Source of the DNA: Pseudomonadota bacterium
GTDB lineage: Bacteria > Pseudomonadota > Alphaproteobacteria > Rhodospirillales > Magnetospirillaceae
Assembly (NCBI GenBank): GCA_021793155.1
Contig: JAJYTF010000007.1
Span: 102,575-166,574, forward strand
Direction of reading: 5' to 3'
Length of the DNA: 64,000 nucleotides
The notes under the pieces were generated by a model. It did not search any database. It had not been told where the DNA came from and saw only the letters and a list, made by a program, of their open reading frames with translations. The translations under genes were made by a program, and so were the position numbers. The first letter of the stretch is position 1; each line of letters opens with the position of its first letter. Shown here piece after piece: positions 43,769 to 53,198 of this stretch.

Positions 43769-45322
43769 ATGACGGGTCAGCCCCGCTACTACCTGACCAC
43801 GCCCATTTATTACGTCAACGACAGTCCCCATATCGGTCACGCGTATACGACGCTGGCTTGCGACGTTATCGCCCGGTTCAAGCGACTGGACGGATTCGAC
43901 GTGAAGTTCCTCACCGGCACCGACGAGCATGGGCAGAAAGTCGAGAAATCGGCTTTGGCGGCGGGCATCGCGCCTCAGGAATTCACTGACCGGGTGTCGC
44001 AGAACTTCCGCGACCTGGCGGCCTTCATGGGCTATTCCAACGACGATTTCATCCGCACCACCGAGCCCCGGCACATCGCTTCCTGCCAGGCCTTGTGGCG
44101 CAAGCTGGTGGAGAAGGGGGAGATTACCCTGGGCAGCTATGCCGGATGGTATTCGGTGCGCGACGAAGCGTTCTGGGGTGAGGATGAACTGACCCAGGGC
44201 CCCAACGGAACCAAGCTCGCGCCCACCGGTGCGCCGGTGGAATGGGTCGAAGAGCCCAGCTATTTCTTCCGCCTGTCGGGCTGGCAGCAGCGGCTGCTGG
44301 ACTTCTACGAGCAGAACCCTGATTTCATTGCCCCGACCTCGCGGCGCAACGAAGTGATCAGCTTCGTCAAGGGCGGACTGCAGGACCTGTCGGTATCGCG
44401 CACCAGCTTCAAATGGGGCGTGCCGGTGCCGGACGATCCGGCCCATATCATGTATGTCTGGCTGGACGCCCTGACGAACTACATCACCGCCGTCGGCTAT
44501 CCTGAAACCAGCGGCGAATATGCCCGCTACTGGCCGGCCGACCTGCATATGGTGGGCAAGGACATCCTGCGCTTCCATGCCGTCTACTGGCCGGCCTTCC
44601 TGATGGCCGCCGGGCTGGAGCCGCCGCGTCGCGTGTTCGCCCATGGCTGGTGGACCAACGAAGGCCAAAAGATCTCGAAGTCGTTGGGCAACGTCATCGA
44701 CCCGATCAAACTGGTTGAGCATTACGGCCTCGACCAGGTGCGCTATTTCCTGCTGCGCGAAGTACCGTTCGGCAACGACGGCGACTTCTCGCATCGCGCC
44801 ATGATCAACCGGATGAACGGCGAACTGGCCAACGATTTCGGCAATCTGGCGCAACGTTCGCTGTCGATGATCAACAAGAACAACGACGCGCAAGTACCTG
44901 CACCCGGCCAATTTTCCGCCGAAGATACCGAGTTGCTGGCCGCCGCCGCCGGGCTCTTGCCCAAGCTGCGCGAGGCCATCGACCGCCAGATGTTCCACGA
45001 GGGCCTGGAGGCTGTCTGGCAGGTGGTGCGGGCGGCCAACGGCTATGTGGACCGCCAAGCCCCATGGGCGCTCAAGAAGACCGACCCGGCACGCATGCGC
45101 ACGGTCCTCTACGTGCTTGCCGACACCGTACGCCAACTGGCCCTGCTGCTGCAGCCGGTAATGCCGGGGTCGACGGCGCGGCTTCTGGATCAGTTGGCCG
45201 TGCCGTCGGATCGCCGCAGCTTCGCCGCCTTTGACCAGCGTCTGGCCGCGGGCACGCCGCTGCCCAAGCCGGAAGGAGTATTCCCGCGCTTCGTCGAGAC
45301 GGAGGCGGGGGGAGCGGCGTAG
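43769..45322 (+). CDS. metG: Methionyl-tRNA synthetase
   Basis: A 517-residue class I synthetase. TTPIYYVNDSPHIGHAYT holds the HIGH motif, and NEGQKISKSLGNVI holds the KISKS motif. The zinc knuckle cysteines are lacking, as in the shorter alphaproteobacterial (MetG2-type) enzyme, and there is no C-terminal tRNA-binding (EMAP-like) domain. The anticodon-binding helices run from about residue 355. ATG 43769 follows GGAGAACG; the frame is open to 43730. The stop is one base before tatD. Confidence 0.96.
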   Translation: MTGQPRYYLTTPIYYVNDSPHIGHAYTTLACDVIARFKRLDGFDVKFLTGTDEHGQKVEKSALAAGIAPQEFTDRVSQNFRDLAAFMGYSNDDFIRTTEPRHIASCQALWRKLVEKGEITLGSYAGWYSVRDEAFWGEDELTQGPNGTKLAPTGAPVEWVEEPSYFFRLSGWQQRLLDFYEQNPDFIAPTSRRNEVISFVKGGLQDLSVSRTSFKWGVPVPDDPAHIMYVWLDALTNYITAVGYPETSGEYARYWPADLHMVGKDILRFHAVYWPAFLMAAGLEPPRRVFAHGWWTNEGQKISKSLGNVIDPIKLVEHYGLDQVRYFLLREVPFGNDGDFSHRAMINRMNGELANDFGNLAQRSLSMINKNNDAQVPAPGQFSAEDTELLAAAAGLLPKLREAIDRQMFHEGLEAVWQVVRAANGYVDRQAPWALKKTDPARMRTVLYVLADTVRQLALLLQPVMPGSTARLLDQLAVPSDRRSFAAFDQRLAAGTPLPKPEGVFPRFVETEAGGAA

Positions 45323-45323
45323 G

Positions 45324-46100
45324 ATGCTGGTCGATAGCCATTGCCACCTCGATTTTCCCGACTTTCAGGAGGACTTGGACGGCACGATGGCGCGCGCCCG
45401 CAATGCCGGGGTTGGCATGATGCTGACCATCGGCACGCGGATCAGCCATTTCGATCAGGTGAAGGCGGTGGCCGAACGTTACGACAACGTCTTCTGCACC
45501 GTTGGCGTGCACCCCCATGAGGCCGAGAAGGAAACGGGAGTCGGAGGCAACCGGCTGATCGAGCTGTCCGCCCATCCCAAGGTGGTCGGCTTCGGCGAGA
45601 CCGGCCTCGACTATTTCTACGAGCACAGCCCGCGGCCACAGCAGCAGGCGAGCTTCCGAGCGCACATCGCCGCGGCACGGCGGACCGGCCTGCCGGTGGT
45701 CGTTCACACACGCGACGCGGATGCCGACACCGCCGATATCCTCGCCGAGGAATACCGCAAGGGGCCGTTCACCGGCCTGATCCACTGTTTCAGCTCGGGC
45801 CAGGAACTCGCTGAAAAGGCGTTGGAGCTCGGCTTTTACATTTCCGTTTCCGGGATCATCACCTTCCGGAAATCGGACGCCCTGCGGGCCATCGTCCGCG
45901 ATCTGCCGCTGGATCGCCTGCTGGTCGAAACCGATGCTCCCTATCTGGCGCCGGTGCCGTTTCGCGGCAAGCGCAACGAACCGGCCTATGTCGCCAACAC
46001 GGCGGCGAAGCTCGCCGAACTGAAGGGGGTCGAGCCGGCCGCCCTGGCCGCGGCGACCACCGCCAACTTCCTGCGGCTGTTCGCCAAGGCGGGCCGATGA
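45324..46100 (+). CDS. tatD: TatD-family metal-dependent DNase
   Basis: A 258-residue TIM-barrel hydrolase. VDSHCHLDF (His6, His8), GETGLDYFY (Glu), VVHTRDAD (His), IHCFSSG (His) and ETDAPYLAPVP (Asp) form the two-metal site. TatD acts as a 3'-5' exonuclease and in DNA-damage or quality-control roles. It begins one base after metG and overlaps the MBL gene with ATGA. The operon order metG-tatD-MBL is conserved in relatives. Confidence 0.95.
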   Translation: MLVDSHCHLDFPDFQEDLDGTMARARNAGVGMMLTIGTRISHFDQVKAVAERYDNVFCTVGVHPHEAEKETGVGGNRLIELSAHPKVVGFGETGLDYFYEHSPRPQQQASFRAHIAAARRTGLPVVVHTRDADADTADILAEEYRKGPFTGLIHCFSSGQELAEKALELGFYISVSGIITFRKSDALRAIVRDLPLDRLLVETDAPYLAPVPFRGKRNEPAYVANTAAKLAELKGVEPAALAAATTANFLRLFAKAGR

Positions 46101-46864
46101 AGATCACCATCCTGGGCTGTGGCGCCGCCGGAGGCGTTCCCATGATCAGCATCGGCTGGGGGCGCTGCAACCCGGCCAATCCGCGCAACCGCCGCCGTCG
46201 CCCGTCGATCCTGGTGGAAGAAGCGGGGCAGGTGCTGTTGATCGACACCAGTCCGGATTTGCGGCAGCAGCTGCTGGATGCCGATGTCCGGCATCTCGAC
46301 GCGGTGCTGTATACCCACGCCCATGCCGATCACATCCATGGCATCGACGATCTGCGCGAGGTGAACCGCGCCATGCGGGCCCCCATCGACGTCTATGGAA
46401 CGGCCGCCACGCTGGACGAAATCGGCACGCGTTTCGATTATGTTTTCAAGCCGTTGCCGCCGGATACCAAAGTGATTTTCAAGCCGTGGCTGCAACCGCA
46501 CCCGATCCGCGACACCTTCACCGTCGGATCGGTGGGGATCACGCCGTTCGACCAGGATCACGGCTATTGCCGGACCACCGGCTATCGCATCGGAAACTTC
46601 GCATATTCCACGGACGTCCTTGATTTACCTGAGGACTCCATGGCGCTGCTGGGCGGTCTCGACCTGTGGATCGTTGGCTGCCTGGTGGATACGCCGCATG
46701 AAACCCATGCCCATGTGGACAAGGCCCTGGGCTGGGTGGAACGGCTGAAACCGAAGCAGACCTTGATAACCCATATGAGCCCAACCCTCGACTATGATGC
46801 GCTGCAAGCCAGATTGCCGGCCGGAGTCGCCCCGGCCTTCGATGGCCAGGTGATCGTCCTGTGA
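46097..46864 (+). CDS. MBL-fold metallo-hydrolase (PhnP-like)
   Basis: A 255-residue metallo-beta-lactamase-fold enzyme. THAHADHIHGID is the metal motif; KITILGCGAAGGVPMISIGWG opens the PhnP/RNase Z-like fold, and STDVLDLPEDS plus THMSPTLDYDAL supply later ligands. PhnP is a cyclic phosphodiesterase, and proteins next to tatD probably act on nucleotides or cyclic phosphates; the exact substrate is not known. It overlaps tatD and the methyltransferase gene by four bases each. Confidence 0.88.
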   Translation: MKITILGCGAAGGVPMISIGWGRCNPANPRNRRRRPSILVEEAGQVLLIDTSPDLRQQLLDADVRHLDAVLYTHAHADHIHGIDDLREVNRAMRAPIDVYGTAATLDEIGTRFDYVFKPLPPDTKVIFKPWLQPHPIRDTFTVGSVGITPFDQDHGYCRTTGYRIGNFAYSTDVLDLPEDSMALLGGLDLWIVGCLVDTPHETHAHVDKALGWVERLKPKQTLITHMSPTLDYDALQARLPAGVAPAFDGQVIVL

Positions 46865-47490
46865 CGGAGAAGCCCAGCATGGACCGCCACGCACATTGGC
46901 AGGACGTCTATCGGACGAAGCCGGAGACCGAGGTGAGCTGGTTCCAGGAGCGTCCTGAATCCTCGCTCGAATTGATCCAGCGAACGGGCGTCGGCCATAC
47001 CGCCGCGATCATCGACATCGGCGGCGGGGCGTCCCGCCTGGTCGACCATCTGCTCGACCAGGGGTTCACCCGGCTCACCGTCCTCGACATCGCCGAGGCC
47101 GCCCTGACCAGGGCACAGGAACGCCTTGGCGAACGGGCAGGACGGGTGTCCTGGGTGGCGGCCGACGTAACGCAGTGGAAGCCGGGGGCAACCTTCGACC
47201 TGTGGCATGACCGGGCGGTGTTCCATTTCCTGACCGATGCGGCGGACCGGCGCACCTATGCCGACACCATGGCGGCCGCGCTGCCCGCCGGAGGGCAGGC
47301 GATCGTCGGTACCTTCGCCGCCGACGGCCCCGAGAAATGCAGCGGCCTGCCGGTTTGCCGCTATGCCGCCGAGGCTCTGGCGGCCGAATTCGCGCCGCAG
47401 TTCCACCTGCTTGGTACCCTCACCGAGGATCATCTTACGCCGGCGGGCAAGGTGCAGAAATTCCAGTTCTGCCGAATGATCAGGACATAG
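46861..47490 (+). CDS. Class I SAM-dependent methyltransferase
   Basis: A 209-residue protein. WQDVYRTKPETEVSWFQERPESSLELI is the distinctive N-terminal start (shown short of its full length) of a group resembling thiopurine/tellurite-type methyltransferases. IIDIGGGASRLVDHLL is the SAM-binding motif I, and LTVLDIAEAAL and WHDRAVFHFL follow. The start is GTG 46861 with a GTGA overlap to the MBL gene; a second start at ATG 46879 is possible. The substrate is unknown. Confidence 0.85.
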   Translation: MTEKPSMDRHAHWQDVYRTKPETEVSWFQERPESSLELIQRTGVGHTAAIIDIGGGASRLVDHLLDQGFTRLTVLDIAEAALTRAQERLGERAGRVSWVAADVTQWKPGATFDLWHDRAVFHFLTDAADRRTYADTMAAALPAGGQAIVGTFAADGPEKCSGLPVCRYAAEALAAEFAPQFHLLGTLTEDHLTPAGKVQKFQFCRMIRT

Positions 47491-47492
47491 CC

Positions 47493-48491
47493 TTGCTGGC
47501 AACGTTTGTCCTGCTGCTGGCATCCGCCGGCATCATCTATCTTTCCTGTGAGTTGTTCGTGAACGGCGTCGAATGGCTGGGCAGGAAACTGGACGTCAGC
47601 CAGACGGCCACCGGTAGCATCCTTGCGGCCTTCGGCACCGCCCTGCCGGAAAGCGTGGTGACGCTAGTGGCCACGGCGTTCGGCGACCATCAAGCGCAGA
47701 AGCAGATTGGCGTCGGCGCCGCCCTGGGCGGCCCCTTGGCGCTCAGCACGATCGCCTATGCCGTTGTCGGCTTGTGCCTGCTGGTCTATGGGCAGCGGCT
47801 GGGCCGAGGAGACCGCGTCCTGGTCAAGGTCGACGGCAGCCGCCTCAGCCGCGACCAGGCTTGGTTCCTCGGCATCTTTGTCTTCAAGATCGCTCTCGGA
47901 CTGGTCGCCTTCAGCTTCAAGCCATGGCTGGGCATCGCCTTCCTGGCCGCCTATGCGGGCTACTTCTGGGCCGAGATGAAGGGCGAGGGTGACGACGAAG
48001 AGGGAGAGCCGGCGGCGCTGAAATTGCGCCCCCGCGACGCCAACCCGCATCTGGGCTGGGTCCTTGCACAGACGGCCGCCGCCACCTTGGCGATCTTCGC
48101 CGCATCACGGGTCTTCGTCGGCCAATTGGAGGCCGTCGGCCCGTGGCTGCGCCTGAGCCCGCAGCTGACGGCGCTGCTGCTGAGCCCGATCGCCACCGAA
48201 TTGCCGGAAACGATGAACGCATTCATCTGGGTGCGCCAAGGCAAGGAACGCCTGGCGCTGGCCAATATCAGCGGCGCGATGATGATCCAGGCCACCGTGC
48301 CGACGGCATTCGGCCTGTTCTTCACACCCTGGGTGCTCGACCGGCCGCTGCTGGCGGCGGCGGCGGTCACGGGCCTTTCCATCTGCTTCCTGTTCCTGGC
48401 GTTCCGCCGAGGCCAGGTCAGTGGCGCCATGCTGTCGCAGGTCGGATGGCTGTACGGCGTCTTTGGCATCGCCGCCATGGCTGTGCGGTAA
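47493..48491 (+). CDS. Sodium/calcium exchanger-family membrane antiporter
   Basis: A 332-residue protein with about ten helices and two inverted alpha repeats: GSILAAFGTALPESVVTLVA (first) and SPIATELPETMNAFIWVRQG (second), each with the P-E pair of the ion-binding site. It belongs to the CaCA superfamily and exports Ca2+ or a related ion against Na+ or H+. A charged cytoplasmic loop (GEGDDEEGEP) lies in the middle. The start is TTG 47493, two bases after the methyltransferase stop; AGGACA lies upstream and the first helix begins at once. The TTG choice is moderately sure. Confidence 0.85.
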   Translation: MLATFVLLLASAGIIYLSCELFVNGVEWLGRKLDVSQTATGSILAAFGTALPESVVTLVATAFGDHQAQKQIGVGAALGGPLALSTIAYAVVGLCLLVYGQRLGRGDRVLVKVDGSRLSRDQAWFLGIFVFKIALGLVAFSFKPWLGIAFLAAYAGYFWAEMKGEGDDEEGEPAALKLRPRDANPHLGWVLAQTAAATLAIFAASRVFVGQLEAVGPWLRLSPQLTALLLSPIATELPETMNAFIWVRQGKERLALANISGAMMIQATVPTAFGLFFTPWVLDRPLLAAAAVTGLSICFLFLAFRRGQVSGAMLSQVGWLYGVFGIAAMAVR

Positions 48492-48531
48492 TCCCAGGCA
48501 GCCGGCGATCGGGCCGTTGGCAACACCATCT

Positions 48532-48556
48532 GTCGCCATAATATACATTATGCGAC
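48532..48556. promoter_or_regulatory. Palindrome between convergent antiporter and glgP genes
   Basis: GTCGC-C-ATAAT...ATTATG-CGAC forms a 25-base near-perfect inverted repeat with one bulged base. It lies where two genes converge (stop at 48491, stop at 48600), so it may be a bidirectional terminator stem lacking a T run rather than an operator. Confidence 0.35.
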
Positions 48557-48599
48557 ATTTGCCTGGCGCTTCGCCACCACCGCGGCTGTTCCCCGCCTC

Positions 48600-51119
48600 T
48601 CAGCGCAAGGTGATCGGCACCGGGCTTACCCGCCAGATGTCGCGGCAATATTCGGCGATGGTTCGATCCGAGGAGAATCGCCCCATGCGGGCGGCGTTCA
48701 GGATCGACATCCGGGTCCATCGCCCGACATCGCCAAAGACCAGGCCCACTTCGTCCTGGCGGGCCACGTAGGAACTGAAATCCGCCATGAGCATGAAATT
48801 GTCATGGTCCAGCAGGTGTTCGGCCATGGGCCGGAACAAATCCCAGTCGCCCCTGGAGAATACGCCGCAGGTCAGCAGATCAACGGCGGCGCGCAGCTCC
48901 GGATCGGCTTCGTAGAAATCGCGCGGCCGGTAGCCTTCGGCAAGTCGGCGCGCCACTTCGTCGGCCGTCAGCCCGAAGAGGAAGAAATTCTCCGCGCCGA
49001 CCGCGTCACGAATCTCCACATTGGCCCCGTCCAGCGTGCCGATCGTCAGCGCACCGTTCATCGAGAACTTCATGTTGCCAGTGCCGGACGCTTCCTTGCC
49101 AGCCGTGGAAATCTGTTCGGACAGGTCGGCCGCCGGATAGATCCACTGCGCCACCTTGACGCTGAAGTTTGGCACGAACACCACCTTCAGCCGTCCGGCG
49201 ACGTCAGGGTCGCGGTTGACCACATTCCCCACCGCGTGGATCAGCTTGATGATCAGCTTGGCCATGGCATAACCCGGCGCCGCCTTGCCGCCGAAAATGA
49301 ACGTTCGCGGCTGCAGTTCGATGCCCGGCTCGTGCTTGATCCGATTATACAAGGCGATGATGTGCAGCAGGTTGAGGTGTTGGCGCTTGTACTCGTGGAT
49401 GCGCTTGGCCTGGACGTCGAAAAGGCTGGCCGGGTCGATTTCGATGCCCAGATTGTCCGCCACATAGCGGGCCAGGGCCTGCTTCCGCTCCAGCTTCACG
49501 CGCCGCCATTCCTGCTGAAACTCGCCATCGTCCACGCAGGATTCGAGGCCGCGCAGGCGGTCGAGGTCCTTCTCCCACCCCTCGCCCAGCCGCCGCGTCA
49601 GGATTGCCGACAGCCCGGGGTTGCTCAGCATGATGAAACGACGAGGCGTCACGCCGTTGGTCTTGTTCTGGAACTTCTCGGGCCACAGTTCCCAGAAGTC
49701 GCTGAGCACGGTCTCTTTCAGCAGGTTGCTGTGCAGTTCGGCGACACCGTTGACCGCGAAGCTTCCAACCACCGCCAGATGCGCCATGCGCACATAACGG
49801 GGGCCGCTTTCGTCAATGATCGAAAGGCGCGTGACGCGGGGCACGTCGTAGGGATAGCGGATTCTGACCTCGTCGAGAAAACGGGCGTTGATTTCGTAAA
49901 TGATCTCCAGATGGCGCGGCAAAAGGCTCTGGAACAGTGGGATCGGCCATTTCTCCAACGCTTCCGGCAACAGCGTATGATTGGTGTAGGCGAAGGTCCG
50001 CCGGGTGGTTTCCCAGGCGATAGCCCATTCCAGATGATGCTCGTCCACCAGCAGGCGCATCAGTTCGGCGACCGCGATGGCCGGATGCGTATCGTTCAAC
50101 TGGATCGAAAACTTTTCATGCAGCCGTTCCAGCGGCAGGCCCGTCGTCACATGGATGCGCAGGATGTCTTGGAGCGAGCATGAGACGAAGAAGTGCTGCT
50201 GCAACAGGCGCAGGCGCCGCCCGATCTCGGGCTCGTCGTTGGGATAGAGGACCTTGCTGATAGTCTCCGAACGGATTTCGCGGGTGACGGCGCCATAGTA
50301 GTCGCCCTTGTTGAACGCGCTGAAATCGAACCCCTCGGTCGCCTCGGCACTCCATAGCCGCAGCAGGTTGACGGTGTTCACCTTGCGACCTGGGATCGGC
50401 GTGTCCACCGCAACGCCGCGAAAAACCTCGTTCGGCACCCAACGGACGCGATAGCTGCCGCGATCGTCGAGATAGGACTCGGTATGCCCCCCCAAATACA
50501 CGTTGTAGGCAATCTGCGGACGACGCACTTCCCAGGGATTGCCGTAGCGGAGCCAGTTGTCGGCGACCTCGACCTGCCAGCCGTCGCGGATGTTCTGGGT
50601 GAAGATGCCGAACTGGTAGCGAATCCCATAGCCGGCCGCCGGGACTTCCAGCGTGGCCAATGAATCCATGAAACAGGCGGCCAGGCGCCCCAGGCCGCCG
50701 TTGCCAAGCCCTGGTTCATCCTCGTGGGCGATCAATTCGTCGAGGTCGATGTCCAGTCCGGCCAGGGCTTCACGAACATTGTCGACAATGTCCAGGTTCA
50801 ACAGATTGTTGCCCAGATACGGCCCCGGCAGGTATTCGGCTGAGAGGTAGCAAACCGTCCGGCAGTTGGTCTCCTTGTAGGTTTGCACAGTACTGACCCA
50901 TCGGTACAACAGGCGGTCCCGAATGGTGTAGGCCAGCGCCTTGTACTTGTCGTCGGTCGAGGCGACTTCGAGGAAGCGCCCCTGGACGAAGAACAGGTTG
51001 TCGAGGAAGGCACGCCGAATGGACTCGACCGACAGCCCGGTCCGGATTTCTTCTCGAACGATCGCCTTGTCGCTAGATTTGGGAGGCACTCCATCGACTT
51101 TCTTATCCATGGCCGCCAT
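48600..51119 (-). CDS. glgP: Glycogen/alpha-glucan phosphorylase
   Basis: An 839-residue enzyme that phosphorolyses alpha-1,4-glucans to glucose-1-phosphate. The PLP-binding Lys684 is in EASGTGNMKFSMNGALTIG; DEPGLGNGGLGRLAACFMDSLATL is the conserved N-terminal block (shown in part), and KTNGVTPRRF and QAKRIHEYKRQHLN are also seen. Length is normal for GlgP. No other glg gene is nearby. MAAMDKK offers two starts, three codons apart. A storage-polymer role is likely in a starvation-adapted spirillum. Confidence 0.96.
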   Translation of the reverse strand: MAAMDKKVDGVPPKSSDKAIVREEIRTGLSVESIRRAFLDNLFFVQGRFLEVASTDDKYKALAYTIRDRLLYRWVSTVQTYKETNCRTVCYLSAEYLPGPYLGNNLLNLDIVDNVREALAGLDIDLDELIAHEDEPGLGNGGLGRLAACFMDSLATLEVPAAGYGIRYQFGIFTQNIRDGWQVEVADNWLRYGNPWEVRRPQIAYNVYLGGHTESYLDDRGSYRVRWVPNEVFRGVAVDTPIPGRKVNTVNLLRLWSAEATEGFDFSAFNKGDYYGAVTREIRSETISKVLYPNDEPEIGRRLRLLQQHFFVSCSLQDILRIHVTTGLPLERLHEKFSIQLNDTHPAIAVAELMRLLVDEHHLEWAIAWETTRRTFAYTNHTLLPEALEKWPIPLFQSLLPRHLEIIYEINARFLDEVRIRYPYDVPRVTRLSIIDESGPRYVRMAHLAVVGSFAVNGVAELHSNLLKETVLSDFWELWPEKFQNKTNGVTPRRFIMLSNPGLSAILTRRLGEGWEKDLDRLRGLESCVDDGEFQQEWRRVKLERKQALARYVADNLGIEIDPASLFDVQAKRIHEYKRQHLNLLHIIALYNRIKHEPGIELQPRTFIFGGKAAPGYAMAKLIIKLIHAVGNVVNRDPDVAGRLKVVFVPNFSVKVAQWIYPAADLSEQISTAGKEASGTGNMKFSMNGALTIGTLDGANVEIRDAVGAENFFLFGLTADEVARRLAEGYRPRDFYEADPELRAAVDLLTCGVFSRGDWDLFRPMAEHLLDHDNFMLMADFSSYVARQDEVGLVFGDVGRWTRMSILNAARMGRFSSDRTIAEYCRDIWRVSPVPITLR

Positions 51120-51190
51120 GCATCCTTTGATCGGGATTGGACGGGATCAAGGTAGGCTGCAAGCCGCGGTTTGAAAAGATGCCGACAGCG

Positions 51191-51661
51191 TCACTCGGCC
51201 CTGCCGCTTTCGCCTCTCATCCCGCCCGCGGCGTCCAGCGCCAAGTGGATACGAAATTTCCTGCGCACCTGGGCCAGAAGCCAGTCGAGGAAATCGTCAT
51301 ATCCTGCGTCCTCGTAAGCCAAGTGCAGTCTGGCACGAATGTCCACGGGCTCCCCCCTGCCCACCAGATTGTCCACCGCCCTCCGGTTATTGCGGACCAG
51401 TGCAGACACGATGGCATCCGAAACGCGCCGGCCATCTGCCGAGCAGCGACGGACGGCGAATTCTGCGTAGTTCCGCAAAGGACCCAGCTTACCGTCGACC
51501 AGGAACTCCTGCACCGCCAGCCACAAATGCCGGTTCTTCTCCAGCGCACGCAAAAACGCCTTGATGTCACGCGCCTGTTCCAATTCGTCCGCCACTTCCA
51601 TCAGCGCCCCTGCACAAATTTCGCGCAAGGAAAAATGGACGGGTATGGAGTTGGGACACAT
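51191..51661 (-). CDS. Hypothetical helical protein, possibly FlaF-like
   Basis: A 156-residue, largely helical cytoplasmic protein. Its central part (ARDIKAFLRALEKNRHLWLAVQEFLVDGKLGPLRNYAEFAV) is reminiscent of FlaF, the alphaproteobacterial flagellin-biosynthesis activator, which has a similar 'N-x-x-L-W' helix; shown here by key features only. The resemblance is by eye and weak. No flagellar genes are nearby. The frame is open to 51709; ATG 51661 is favoured by GGAG seven bases upstream. It precedes glgP by 71 bases on the same strand. Confidence 0.55.
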   Translation of the reverse strand: MCPNSIPVHFSLREICAGALMEVADELEQARDIKAFLRALEKNRHLWLAVQEFLVDGKLGPLRNYAEFAVRRCSADGRRVSDAIVSALVRNNRRAVDNLVGRGEPVDIRARLHLAYEDAGYDDFLDWLLAQVRRKFRIHLALDAAGGMRGESGRAE

Positions 51662-51911
51662 CAGTCGTCTCCGTGGGCCGCTGCGCCAGCCAGGCAATAT
51701 CCTGCCCACGGTAATAGCGTTTCACCTATACCAATGAAGTAAATAAATCTTCACATTCGGACATGCCCGACCTATTCGTGATAAAAAATAGTTTACACCC
51801 CGCTTTTGGGGGATCCGGATCAATAACCAACATTTTAATTGATGCCAGCATGCGTCCGATTTCTTGGGCAATGCGCTCATTTGCCCGCCGGCATCACTGA
51901 ATGCCGATCAC

Positions 51912-53084
51912 CTAAGTTTCCGAGGCCAGTTCCCTGCCCAGACACAGGCTCTTGCCGCGGCGCTTTTCCTCAAGCATCCGGGTGTCCGCTACTGACAACA
52001 GCTCTTCCGTGGTACGTCCGTCCCTCGGCGCTACCGCCATGCCGATGCTGACACTGAGCCGCCGGCCGTTCAGAAACGGCGGGTCCAAGGCGGATATGGC
52101 TTGGCAGATGCGCTGGCACAAGGCGCGTTCGTCGCCTTCGGTGGCGGCCACCAGGACAGCGAACTCGTCGCCCCCCAGGCGCGCCAGGAAATCGGATTCC
52201 CGAAGCACGCTGCGCAGGGTTTTTGCCACCTCGACCAGCGTCAGGTCGCCCTTGTCATGGCCAAGTTCGTCGTTGATCGGCTTGAAGCCGTCAAGATCCA
52301 GGTAAAGGACCGCGGTCATCCGCTGTTCCCGCGCCGCCACCGCCAGCAGGTAATCCAGGGTATCGCGAAAATATCGGCGCTTGGCCAGGCCGGTCAGATC
52401 GTCGTGGCGGGATTCGTGGCGAAGCCGCCGGGCCAGGTCGTCATTGCGCACCGAAACCTGCCACAGTGCGAAAACCCCCAGCGATAGCGTGGCCAGGATC
52501 AGCACCATCGCCGTATTCCAGCTTGCCGCCGCGCTGGACGACGACTTCGCCACTTCCCTCAGGACCTCGGTCCGGGTCGAGTTCTCCTTGTCCATCACAG
52601 ACTCCAGCCGCTCGCGCAGCTGTTCCATCCGAACCTCATCCTCGCCTCGGACCACCTGCGCGTAGGCCGCTCCCCAGCCCTTCTGCTCACGCAGGCGCAC
52701 GACCTCGGCGAGATCGGCTATTTCTGTTTCGGCCCCCGACGTAATGTCGTCCAACAGCGACGATCGGCCTCCTGCGCCGAGTCCCATCGCCTGCCGCAGC
52801 GCGGGCAGGTCCTCGCCCAGATAGACCTTGGCGCGCTCGTAGGGAACCAGATACCCGCGCTCGCCGGTGATCACGTAGCCGCGTACGCTCGATTCGGCAT
52901 CCACCAGATCAATATAGACGCGCCGCAGGATCCGCAGCCGCTCGGTCGATCCTTCCGCCCGCTGCGTATAGGTGGCGAACTGGTCCGTGGTGTACCGGTA
53001 AGCCTGGCCTTCGGCCAGCACGCAAATCCCGCCGATGATCGAGATGGCGACCAGCCCCACTCGGAATCGCTTCTCCCCGCGCAT
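51912..53084 (-). CDS. CHASE3-type membrane diguanylate cyclase (GGDEF)
   Basis: A 390-residue protein: a membrane helix (about 8-27), a helical periplasmic sensor of the CHASE3 kind (RRVYIDLVDAESSVRGYVITGERGYLVPYE as core, in part), a second helix (about 190-210), and a GGDEF domain with HDDLTGLAKRRYF, DLDGFKPINDELGHDKGD and an intact GGDEF at residues 304-308. RxxD of the inhibitory site is not clearly present. It should make cyclic-di-GMP in response to an envelope signal. The start, ATG 53084, is preferred to the open-frame start at 53123. Confidence 0.9.
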   Translation of the reverse strand: MRGEKRFRVGLVAISIIGGICVLAEGQAYRYTTDQFATYTQRAEGSTERLRILRRVYIDLVDAESSVRGYVITGERGYLVPYERAKVYLGEDLPALRQAMGLGAGGRSSLLDDITSGAETEIADLAEVVRLREQKGWGAAYAQVVRGEDEVRMEQLRERLESVMDKENSTRTEVLREVAKSSSSAAASWNTAMVLILATLSLGVFALWQVSVRNDDLARRLRHESRHDDLTGLAKRRYFRDTLDYLLAVAAREQRMTAVLYLDLDGFKPINDELGHDKGDLTLVEVAKTLRSVLRESDFLARLGGDEFAVLVAATEGDERALCQRICQAISALDPPFLNGRRLSVSIGMAVAPRDGRTTEELLSVADTRMLEEKRRGKSLCLGRELASET

Positions 53085-53198
53085 CTGGATATCCCCGTAC
53101 CCTCTTGGGCCGGAGTTAAGCATATTTTAACCAGTCGCGAAATGGTTGCGCGGGCACCTCCCGGCCCACCACCCCCCACCAGGTAGCGGTCTCGCGCT

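Noticed and set aside
43358-45136. 592-codon minus-strand open frame over holB and metG
   Set aside because: Both genes on the plus strand have clear catalytic motifs; the antisense frame has none.
43769-45322. Missing zinc-knuckle cysteines in MetG as a defect
   Set aside because: The shorter zinc-free form is usual for this branch of methionyl-tRNA synthetases.
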